From: Imbricaverruca yamaguchii
Taxonomy: Eukaryota > Arthropoda > Thecostraca > Neoverrucidae
Length of the DNA: 64,000 nucleotides
Direction: 5' to 3'
Assembly (NCBI GenBank): GCA_034440575.1
Contig: JAOTOL010001659.1
Coordinates: forward strand, 2,581,001-2,645,000
Shown: in pieces, positions 1 through 12,000 of the stretch
Layout: each line of letters opens with the position of its first letter
Numbering within the stretch: the stretch's first letter is position 1
Position numbers and translations under genes: made by a program
The notes under the pieces: model-generated
The model's database searches: none
The model's input: only the letters and a program-made list of their open reading frames with translations
Told to the model about the DNA's origin: nothing

Positions 1-1510
1 AGCGACGATGTACCGTCAAACATCCGATCGTCTGGCGTGCGATCATATGCGAGCAGCTGGTTTACAATGGTTGCATGAGCCTAGTCCTCCATGAAGGCCC
101 TCAGAAAGTCCGATCCGTCAAAAGGCGTTGCAATGTGGGTATTTTGCACTTTGTTCGCACCTGGTTTGTGCTAGCTTACCATTGCAGAGGGTTACATAAA
201 ACTTGCGTCTTGGGTTGCGATGTCGGAGAGTGTACACTGATCGTGAACTGCTTTAAAACTGCACGCACCGGCCCCGTAAGGGACACTGGTGATGTGCGGA
301 AAGGCAGCTCGAGGCAAACGTCTGTTGGGTCATTGCACACTCTCCAGCATCAGGATACCTTGGGGATGCTCTGCATAGGACCGAACAATTGACAGAAACC
401 CAAAACCAGATGCGAACCAAACGCAGGATACGCACATTTGAGCACTTCAACGACTGTGACGTTGGAGGGTCCTCGTGGAGAACTGGACTGATACACCGAC
501 TGAACTAGGCTGGCAACTGTGAATTATCTGGCTGAGGTGTATCATGCACCACATGTCATGCAACGTCGTCGTCGCAGACTGGGTCCATGGCAGTGAACAG
601 TACCAGGGTTTATCAATTGTTGCATCGACTGCGGGAACTCGAAAACAGTGCAACCTGCATAGCATTTCAGGAGATGATGGTTACAAAATGAAACACTTGC
701 ACAATTATACCCCAAGTGGCCAACCTCGCCAATCGACAGAGTACAAAACATTTTGTGTGTCAAGAAATGATCGACAGATTTAGAAGATGAAGCTTGCATT
801 CACGATCAAAAGATGCTCCTCTTTCGAATGTTTGTCTGGTCCGTGGAGCTCGCCGGACCCAGCCAATTAACTGCAAACTTAAATAAAAGAGTAACACAAT
901 TATGTATGATATTCATCGGTGTCGTCGCCTCTGGTTGAATGTGTCTGATGAGTGATTGCATAAGTCATGGTTATGCGACAATTAACTATGACTATGAACT
1001 TCACGGGCGTTTGCGGTAAGGGCTTGTCAAAATTCAGCACAATTCGCGACGCATACCGATGGGGCTGCAGTCTACAGCTCGTGTGCAATTTTTGCAGACT
1101 GGCCATTCCCCGGTACCGAGCAGTAAACCCAGCCAGTGGCGCCATGCAGCGATTAATTATCAAACCACAGGTGAGGATAGCCACCGCCAGAACGGTAATC
1201 CACTATAGCTGATAACCGGGAGCGTTCAACTTGACCCTCACTATGCAAACTTGGCCGGTGAATACATATGGGTATGGATAAATATGATTATCGTCGTCAT
1301 GGGTAAGAAGATAGGATACTAAATTTACTTGTTTCCATCAATCTATACCAGCCTATCTCGCTGGCTAGATGAATCCGTTTATATGCACCCCTCTTGATTT
1401 GGCTAGTTTGATTAATTCCCCATTTGGCTGGTGGTCTGTATGCTATAGTTTGGTGGTCTGTATCTGGTGCTCTGTATCTGTGACGCTGACGAGTGTTCCC
1501 CGTGTCTCAG
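1..1510. other. No recognisable gene; probable FARSB intron or upstream DNA
   Basis: Several short ORFs occur but none resembles a known family or matches the missing FARSB N-terminus. The sequence ends in a pyrimidine-poor but usable acceptor (CTCAG at 1506-1510). The residues before the first visible FARSB exon must be encoded left of the window or in an exon I could not recognise here. Confidence 0.5.
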
Positions 1511-1626
1511 ACGGCGCAGGTACGACCTCACGCCGTAGCCGCCGTTCTGCGTGGAATCACCTTCACCCAGGACATCTATGACAGCTTCATCGATCTCCAG
1601 GACAAGCTGCACCAGAACCTGTGCAG
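1511..1626 (+). CDS. FARSB: FARSB exon A (partial gene)
   Basis: It starts in phase 0 and encodes [18 protein letters not shown] and then [15 protein letters not shown]. It ends with two bases of an Arg codon, completed by the next exon. Acceptor CTCAG, donor GTCAGC. Confidence 0.93.
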
Positions 1627-4600
1627 GTCAGCGCAGCCCACACTGTGACATGCGTAGGTCAGCGCAGCCCACACCTTTACCTGTGTATGTCAGCGCAGCC
1701 CACACCGTGACCTGTGTAGGCCAACGCAGGCTACACCACACCATGCACCACACCATGCACGACTACACCCCTTTTTAAATCATCTCGGCTTTCGCTGCAT
1801 AGTTCAGAACAGGCCACACCAGCATTAGGTGAGAACAGGCTACACATGAGGCCAGGACAGGCTCTTCCAGAACGTGTTCAGACAAGAATAGGAAACTAGT
1901 CCTTGTCTAGGTCAGGGCGAGCTGCACCAGGACTGCGGGCCCGCGCAATATGCGAGAGTCCCTCCCCACCGGCATCCAGTGTCCATTGCCACGTGATGTG
2001 TTGTGACGCTGTTTGGCACCGTTCATATGGGGCTGTCGCTGATTAGTCCTGCGGGCAGGAAGCGCGGTCTGGTCGCCATCGACACCCATGACCTGGACAC
2101 TGTGTGATGCCGCTTAACTGGGCGTGCGGGCAGAAAGCGCAGTCTGGTCGCCATCGGCACCCATGACCTGGACACTGTGTGATGCCGCTTAACTGGGCGT
2201 ACGGGCAGGAAGCGCAGTCTGGTCGCCATCGGCACCCATGACCTGGACACTGTGTGATGCCGCTTAACTGGGCGTACGGGCAGGAAGCGCAGTCTGGTCG
2301 CCATCGGCACCCATGACCTGGACACTGTGTGATGCCGCTTAACTGGGCGTACGGGCAGGAAGCGCAGTCTGGTCGCCATCGGCACCCATGACCTGGACAC
2401 TGTGCGAGGCCCGTTTACGTACGACGCTCGCGCGCCGTCCCAGATCAAGTTCCGGCCGCTGGGGCAGGAGCGTCCATACACGGCCGATCAGCTCATGGAC
2501 ATGTATGCGGTGAGTGGATCCGGTGTGCGTGTGGATCCTGGCTCGCAAAAGGCTTTGCAAGAAAAAGTATTCTCCATATCGTCTAAACCATTTTGGTCCA
2601 CCGAGGGTTTACACAAATGTTAGCATTGCCGCCCGCCTGTGTTGAGCCATCAGCTTGAGGCTTATATACCATTCTACACAATACTAATATAAAACAGATC
2701 GCAATTCAGTATAGTGCTATAAAACGTCTTCGCATTCGGAATTCTAAACTAAATTAGTTGACCTTTCTTGGGTGTGCAACAAAGTAACTGATATAGTGTC
2801 TTTTTCAAGTTTCATTTCCAAAGCATGCTCAAAGTACTGGCGGCGGCCAGTCACGCCGTACTCTAGCCAGCCAGTCAGCAGCCAGCCAGCTAGCCAGCAG
2901 TGGCCCAGCTGGAATCCAGATATTTTTCTAGAGAACGCCCATTGTGTCTTACAGTGGGCGCACCTGATACTCGTCGTTTTGCGTGACAACGATCGCGAGG
3001 GTGACGTGCTGCAGCTGTGCCCAGTTGTGCTGGCTGTGTGGGAGGAGGAGGAGAGGGTGTGAGGGTGACTTGCTGCAGCTGTGCCCAGTTGTGCTGGCTG
3101 TGTGGGAGGAGGAGGAGAGGGTGTGAGGGTGACTTGCTGCAGCTGTGCCCAGTTATGCTGGCTGTGTGGGAGGAGACGGTGTGTGGATGACGTGCTGTAA
3201 CGGTGCCCGGTTGTGCTGGCTGTGTGGGAGGAGACGGTGTGTGGATGACGTGCTGTAGCGGTGCTCGGTTGTGCTGGCTGTGTGGGAGGAGGAGGAGACG
3301 GTGTGTGGATGACGTGCTGTAGCGGTGCCCGATTGTGCTGGCTGTGTGGGAGGAGGAGGAGGAGACGGCGTGAGGGTGATATGCTGTAACGATGCCCGGT
3401 TGTGCTGGCTGTGTGGGAGTAGGCGGAGGAGGAGACGGTGTGAGGATGACGCTGCGTGTGCTCGCCAGACCGACAGCCACCTGAAGGCCTACCTGCCGAT
3501 CATCAGCGGGTCAGACGTGTACCCGGTGATCTGCGACGCGGACGGCGTGGTGCTCAGCATGCCGCCCATCATCAACGGCCACCACTCGCGCATCACACTC
3601 AACACTCGGAACGTGCTCATCGAGTGCACCGCCACCGACCTGACCAAGGTAACGACCGACCACCGACCTGACCAAGGTAACGGCCGACCACCGACCTGAC
3701 CAAGGTGACGGCCGACCACCGACCTGGCCAGGGTGACGGCCGACCACCGACCGGCCAGGGTAACCGACCTGACCAGGGTACACGATCCACCACCGACCCG
3801 GCCAGGGTGACGGCCGACTCATTGTACTGACCAGGGTAACGGATCCACCACCGACCTGGCCAGGGTGACGGCCGACTCATTGTACTGACCAGGGTAACGG
3901 CCGACCACCGACCTGGCCAGGGTGACGGCCGACCACCGACCTGGCCAGGGTAACGGCCCACCACCGACCTGGCCAGGGTGACGGCCGACTCATTGTACTG
4001 ACCAGGGTAACGATCCACCACCGACCCTGGCCAGGGTGACGGCCGACTCATTGTACTGACCAGGGTAACGATCCCACCACCGACCTGGCCAGGGTGACGG
4101 CCGACTCATTGTACTGACCAGGGTAACGATCCACCACCGACCTGGCCAGGGTGACGGCCGACTCATTGTACTGACCAGGGGTCAGGCTTTTGATCAACTG
4201 AACCACCGACCTGGCCAGGGTGACGGCCGACTCATTGTACTGACCAGGGTAACGATCCACCACCGACCTGGCCAGGGTGACGGCCGACTCATTGTACTGA
4301 CCAGGGTAACGGCCGACCACCGACCTGGCCAGGGTGACGGCCGACTCATTGTACTGACCAGGGTAACGATCCACCACCGACCTGGCCAGGGTGACGGCCG
4401 ACTCATTGTACTGACCAGGGTAACGATCCACCACCGACCTGGCCAGGGTGACGGCCGACTCAATAGTGCTGGACACACCGGTGTATGTTCAGTGTTCGCT
4501 GAGGGAGGTCGGTTGTTTGCAGGCCAAGATAGTGCCGAACGGGCTTGTGTGTATGTTCAGTGTTCGCTGAGGGAGGTCGGTTGTTTGCAGGCCAAGATAG

Positions 4601-7600
4601 TGCCGAACGGGCTTGTGTATATGTTCAGTGTTCGACTGAGGGGTATCGATTGTTTGCAGGCCAAGATAGTGCTGGACACGCTAGTGTGTATGTTCAGTCA
4701 GTACTGCCAAGATGCGTACACGGTGGAGTCAGTCCAGGTGGAGTACCCGGACAGCACTAAACACGTCTATCCCACCCTCAATTACCGCAAAGAGACGATC
4801 GATGTCGCCACCGTCAACAAGATCATCGGTATAAAGTAAGCTCCGCGCGGGAGAGTGGGCTGTGGGTACAAGGGACGGGTAGAGGAGGGCAAGTTCGGCG
4901 TGTACCCACGGCTGGTAGGCTGATGGCAGGGATGGAGATGCACTGCTTCTGAATTTTGTATGCCGGAAAACTCCACTCCGAACATTTGTTCAGAATTTGG
5001 TTGCTGGATGCGACTATCCTGGTTTTATTTAGTCCGTAGATCTTGCTTTAAAACAACTGTGATTTTATATATAATCCTTGCGTGTCGTACTGGCCACGAT
5101 TCTTGCATAGAACGCGTCGAATTCCTCTAGCATGTCGGGAAAACGTCCAGATGTTCTCGCAGGAAGCGCCTGTGGTGGGGTTCTGGTGACTGGTGGTGTT
5201 CTGGTGACCTATGGTGGTGTTCTGGTGACCTGTGGTGGTGTTCCGGTGACCTGTGGTGGTGTTCCGGTGACCTGTGGTGGTTTCCTGGTCGCCTGTGGCG
5301 GTGTTCCGGTGACCTGTGGTGGTTTCCTGGCGCAGCGCGTCGCTGCAGCAGCTGGCCGACCTGCTGACGCGCATGTGTCTGACGTGCGCCACCGACGACG
5401 GCCGGCTGACGGTGGAGGTGCCGCCCACGCGGCACGACATCCTGCACGCCTGCGACGTGGTCGAGGACGTGGCCATCGCCTTCGGCTACAACAACGTGGA
5501 GCGGTCGATACCGCAGGTCGGCGTGATCGCCGTACAGGTCAGCGGCGCCGGCGCGAGGACGAACGATGCCGAGGACTTCCTCAACGTCCGTGTTGTTGTC
5601 TAGCCCCATTGAGTCGTGGAGTAATCCATCTGAGCTTCGGCGAAGCAAGTTGGTGTCGCTAAGGTCAACAGAGCCCTGTGCAGCCCACGAGGGTTCGTGT
5701 TGTCAATGAATGCTGAAATCATGAGGGCTTCATTCCTTCCGTCTCCGTTTTGTTATGCGAATATGAGGTGTTGCTGTCATACCATGTTGTCGTGTTGTCA
5801 TGTTATGTTGTCACGCAAACTGGACTCTGCACCCTCTCACCTCTATCAGTGCTGCTCACTGCTAACAGAGCTCCGAACTGTTGTCAGCTGACAGAACTGA
5901 CAAGGCTCAGCTCTTGCCAGCTGACAACATTGACAAGGCTCAACTGTTGTCAGCTGTCAGAGCTGACTTTGTCAGAGTTGTGCTGTCAGAGTTGTGCTGG
6001 CAGAGCCCTCTGATGGGGTGAGGGTGAGTCGTGTTTGCTGGTGTTTGTGTCGCCGTCCGACCTGTCCCCGGCCGGTTCCGCCCACCATGGCTGGTGTGTC
6101 GGCAGGACCCCCTGAACAAGCTGTCGGACCAAATTCGCCACCAGGTGGCCGAGTCTGGCTTCACCGAGGCGCTCACGTTTTCACTGGTGAGTTGTCGGCC
6201 GGGAGAGGGTCACTGGCCGCGGAGAGGCGTTGGGAGCGACGGTGGCACACAGCGGCCAGACGGTCGGAAATGAAGGCTGACTCGTGTCAGGGGCGGGGAG
6301 GGGGGTTGGCCATTTTGTCTTCAGGAAGCAGATGACAGTGATGGAGCACGTTGGTCGGATAGTGTTCTGCGGTGCGCGTCCTCTCGGCCACTCGTCAACT
6401 ACCAACGCGCACGTCGGCGCGGGCAGCGAGCCGGTGTCGAACCGCTCCAGGCGGGGGGGGGGACCTGTGCCGCCACGCAGCGAGGACTGGACGGGGCGTC
6501 CGCATCCGCCGCAGGACAGAGGGCCACCAAACCGAACAGCCAAACCGCCGAACCGACGCACAACACAAACAGACTCGGACGCCGTGCATTTTCATCCTGT
6601 GTTTTCTCGTGTGTGTGTGTATGGGTGTGTCTGTGTGCATGCAGGACCTCCAAATTTGCCCAGACCCACAGCATTGTACAGCCTGTGTTCTGATGGTACT
6701 CGTAGCTGTTGAACGCGGCGTCTGCGTCTGGCGAGTTTCACTCTCCCGCAGTCCAGCGCCATGTCGCCCCTGCAACTTACTGACTCCGGCTTATGTTCCT
6801 GCCATGCGTGTGGTTCGCTCGTTAGTTATTGGGGCCTTGGGGCGCATCGACTACATTGGTCACTCGTGTGTGTGGTTCAGTGGTCGAGTTTAACTAGCCG
6901 CGCGACGGCACGACACGACAATGCCGGCGGATGCGTGCCCGGTGCAGGTTGAGATCGTCTCGCCTGCCGCCTGTACGCTGCTCCGTGCTGCAGCCGGTGT
7001 CTGGTATTGGCGCCAAATGTGCCGTGATATTGGCGCGCTGCATGGGACTGTGCTCGCCGTCCGGTCTCCATGACACAGACACAGACTTTTATTGAGGTAA
7101 TGCACAATGGACGTGTGACTACTACAACCTCGCGTCAATTGAATCAAACAGCATGGCAGTAAATGTCAAAATCACAAAACAGCTAAATCGGGAGTCATAT
7201 ATTTCATAATAAAAAGAAAGATAAAATGAAATAAAAATAGAATACAGTACATCGGGGCGAGCAGCAAATCAATCCGGCACAGGCGGCACGTTGGACAAGT
7301 GCCGCCGTAGGTGGCGACTGAAGATTGGTACGTGAAGCCGCATCAGCTCGGGTGGCAATGACTTGAACCGTGCTGCTGACGGCTGTGTTGCAGTGTTCGC
7401 GGGACGACGTGGGCGCCAAGATGCGCCGCGACATCGCCAGCCTACCGGCCGTGCACGTCGCCAACCCCAAGACGCTCGAGTTCCAGGTGCGGCCGCCCGC
7501 CACGTTGGACACGCTCCGGCGCATCGAGTGCGCTTCTCGCGGCCTGAGTGTGATGTGCTGGCCGGCTGCTGGTGGCCTTCTTTGTTATTTTACGCTCTTG

Positions 7601-9011
7601 GTTTATGCATACTGTAGCATTTTGAGTTGTACTGTCGTTTGCTATGTGTCTGCATTGGTATATCTGTGTGAATTGTTAGCAGATATAAAATTTGAAAATA
7701 AGTATATGTAAAGAATGTATAAGTAAGAATACATCAGATATACAGAATATGTGAAAAGAAGTACATGTAAATCATGTATCAATAAGAATACATCAGATGT
7801 ACAGAATATATGAAAAGAAGTGTCATATATACGTACGCATATGATATAAAAGTGTACCTACCGTGTGCTGTTGACCCGATGTCCGCAGGTGGTGCGCACA
7901 ACATTGGTTCCCGGCTTGCTTCGCACCCTGGCCGCCAACCGGAAGATGCCGCTTCCCCTGCGGCTGTTCGAGGTGTCCGACGTGGTGCTGAAGGACCGCG
8001 TGTCTGGTGAGTGCGCCGACTAGAGCCGTTACCGGCCCGTGCTGCCGACACGACTGCCATGCATATAATGTGACGTTATGCATTTTAACAAGTACGAAAA
8101 ATGATTTACAATTATAAATTGGAGGTCAGATATAGGTAGGCGATGGAGGGTGACGTTGTTGAATGCGCCACCACAAATGGTCGGGCAGCACGAGCGTTCC
8201 CACACCGTGAAAGCCGGCGATTCAGACAACCGCTATGTCGACACTGAATGCATGGGAAACACTGTGACACTCTCAGCCGATGAATAGAAACCGGCGGACG
8301 GCTGACGCGTGTCCGCTCGCCAGAGACGGGCGGACGGCTGACGCGTGTCCGCTCGCCGCCAGAGACGGGCGTACGGCTGACGGTGTCCCCTCGCAGAGGG
8401 CGACGGCTGCGGGTGTCCGCTCGCCAGAGACGGGCGGACGGTGGCGGGCTGACGGGGTGTCCGCTCGCCAGAGACGGGCGGACGGCTGACGCGTGTCCGC
8501 TCGCCAGAGACGGGCGGACGGCTGACGAGTGTCCGCTCGCCAGAGACGGGCGGACGGCTGACGCGTGTCCGCTCGCCAGAGACGGGCGGACGGCTGACGA
8601 GTGTCCGCTCGCCCTCAGAGACGGGCGCCCGGAATGAGCGCCGTCTGTCGGCGGTCAACTATAGCAAGGCGTCCGGCTTCGAGGTGATCCACGGCCTGCT
8701 GGACCGGGTGATGCAGCTGCTGGAGGTGGCTAACGACCCCGAGAACGGCTACTGTCTCCGTCCCGCCGACGGTCAGTGCTCTATTGACGGCCACCTTCCT
8801 CTTTTGACGCAGCAGTTGCACCACCATCATTGCCATCGTCATCACCATCACCATCAACATCACAATCACCATCACCATCACCATCACCATCACCATCACC
8901 ATCACCATCGCCATCACCATCACCATCACCATCACCATCGCCATCACCATCACCATCACCACTATCGCCATCACCATCACCATCACCATCGCCATCACCA
9001 TCACCATCATT

Positions 9012-9062
<51 letters not shown>

Positions 9063-12000
9063 GTCACCGTCACCGCCACCAACCAACCAACCAACCAACC
9101 AACCAACCAACCAACCAACCAACCAACCAACCAACCAACCAACCAACCAACCAACCACCCGAAGATATCTTATGCACAGAAAACACGCAGTACTCCGACC
9201 AACAATGGACATCAGCAACCTACTAGCGCCGCGCAGCTGCTCTCCCAGCTTAGCGCCCTGTTGCGCTCTTTTGGTATCTCCTGCGTACTCCCTTCCACTG
9301 TGGACGAAATAGCCGCGGCACCAACACAAAGGCCTGACCAGACCATAGAGAAGCCGCAGTCGGCGCCTCTCCGGGCCTCCGCAGTCCCCTCGGAAGCGCC
9401 GGCGGTGGCACACGAGGAGGGCGGGAAGTGGACGGTAGTTCAACGATCCAGAAAACCCGCCAAGGTCCTAAACTCCTCGTCCACCATATCCACTACTCCC
9501 ACCCCCACAACCCATTCCACCCAAGCATCCCCACAGACCATGCCTCCTCCACCTCCCCCTCCTCCAACCCCTCCCTCCAACGCTCACCAGTGCACTGTCA
9601 CGACGCATCCCCGTAACGCCTCCGTCTGCGGACCGAACACCGACCTCCAGTGCCCGCCAATGTCCCACAGCCTTGGAACGCCCAAGCCGCAATGCATCCC
9701 CGAGCGCACGAGTGACAGCAACTTCACAGGTAACCACTTCAACCTCACCATCACCTGGAAACTCCGCACCTCCCCTCCTCCGACCATCTGAGACATCACC
9801 CACCGTTCCACCCACTCCACCACATGTGGGTGATACCCGTACATGTACGTCTCCTGTCAGAAGCAGAAAACGAGCTCCACCCTGGCAAGCTTCTCCGACC
9901 GATGGAGGATCCCCCAGGGCGAGGTCAAGGGCCCAATCTGGACCATCCATGCAGTAGTGACCACGCAGTTAGTCACTCTTATCATCTTAACACGTCTTAG
10001 CTGAGTCCCACAACGATTTTACAATGGAACTGCCGAGGCCTAAAAACCTCTATTTGTGACCTTGTGACCATTTTAAATAGACACAGCCCGGCAACCATTT
10101 GCCTCCAAGAAACAAAGCTAGCACCAGACGACAACGTGAGGCTGAAATACTATACTGTGTTCCGCCACGACGAACCATCTGGAAACGTTTCCCACGGGGG
10201 CGTTCTACTCGCCGTCCATCATAGCGTGCCAGCGCGAGAGCTCACTCTCCGAACCACTCTGCAGGCAGTCGCAGCGGAGGCGACTTTCAACCACAGGCGT
10301 ATAAGTCTGTGCTCCCTGTATTTGCCCCCTGGCGTCGCTTTCCCCACTGTTGATTTCAAGCGGTTGCTGACTGAACTCCCCCGCCAATACTTCTCCTTGG
10401 TGATTTCAACGCCCATCATCTTGCGTGGGGATGCATAGACACCAACACACGCGGCCGGATCCTCGAAGACTTAATCCTACAGGGATCACTCTGCCTGCTA
10501 AACTCGGGTGCACACACCCATCTTACTATGCCCTCAGGCCAGACGTCAGCATTAGATCTAAGCTTGGCAAGCGCTCAACTGACTCAGGAATTTGAATGGT
10601 CAGTCGACGATGACTGCCACGGAAGCGACCACTTTCCGGTATGGCTAACCCTTCGAAGAGGCGCAGTTTTAGGAACGCGACCACCGCGTTGGAATCTTAA
10701 AAAAGCGGACTGGACTCGATTCGAATCAGATGTACATACTGTCCTTACTCGTGACACTGACAATCTTTGCACCCACATCGATGATTTTACTGCACGACTA
10801 CTCCATTGCGCCCATGCATGTATCCCACGCACTACTGGTACCCCACGCCGCACCCCGGTCCCCTGGTGGACCGACGGGTGCCGCTACGGCTATCCGCGCG
10901 CGCAAGAGAGCCCTGAAGCTTTTTAAGAAGCACAGCACTACCGCAAACATGTTAGCATTCAAACAAGCCCGAGCTCTCGCCAGGCGCACAATAAGGACAG
11001 CAAAGAGAATCTCCTGGAAAGAGTATGTAGGCGGAATGAATCGTTTTACCCCCATTTCACAGGTGTGGGCTAGAGTAAGACGTATATCCGGGCAGCTCTC
11101 TTCCAGTCCACTACCGGTGTTGCAAATCCAAGGCCGAACAATCGCTCATCCACTCGACGTGGCCAATTAGATAGCCAATGCCCTAGCGGAGCGGAGTGAA
11201 GATAGCGAAGCCAACCATAGATTTATACAACATAAACGCAGATGCGAGGTAAATCCTGTCGATTTTTCCACCGCAATACAACACACTTATAGTCAGCCAT
11301 TTACCTTGGTGGAGCTGAAACACTCTATTAGTACGCTCAAATGTGTATCTGAGGGACCGGACGCCATACACAACGACATGCTGAAACATCTTCCTCCAAG
11401 TGCTTTGGATGCACTCCTAGCATCCTTTAACGACATATGGGAAAGAGGAAACTTTCCGTGCACTTGGCGCGAGGCCACAGTTATTCCAATATTGAAGCCT
11501 GGGAAAAGTGGTCTGGAAGCACTCCACTACAGACCCATTGCGCTGACATCTTCACTCTGTAAATTGATGGAAAAAATGGTAAATACGCGTTTAACATGGT
11601 TTTTAGAGCAACAGGACTTCTTCTCAAGCGCCCAGTGTGGTTTCCGTAAAAACCGATCCACAGTGGACCAGGTTTTAGCCTTGGACACAGCTGTCCGTGC
11701 CGGTTTTAAGTATCACAAGCACGTAGGTGCCGTGTTTTTCGATGTGGAGGCCGCTTATGACACCGCTTGGCGTCACGGCATTTTGATGAAGTTATGGGAC
11801 TGTGGCGTCAGAGGACCCATGGGAATCTTCATCAAAAACTTTTTGGCTGATCGGTGCTTCCGCGTCCGACTCGGGAATCATTTATCAGAAAGATGCGTGC
11901 CCACGAACGGAGTTCCACAAGGAAGTGTGCTCAGTGTGTCCCTGTTTGGAGTACTTATCAACGATATAGGAAAGAGACTACCAGAAAATATCAGACGCTC

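Noticed and set aside
8684..9443. Long His-, Ser- and Asp-rich ORFs on both strands
   Set aside because: They are translations of the (CATCAC)n, (CAT)n and (AACC)n microsatellites, open in several frames at once.
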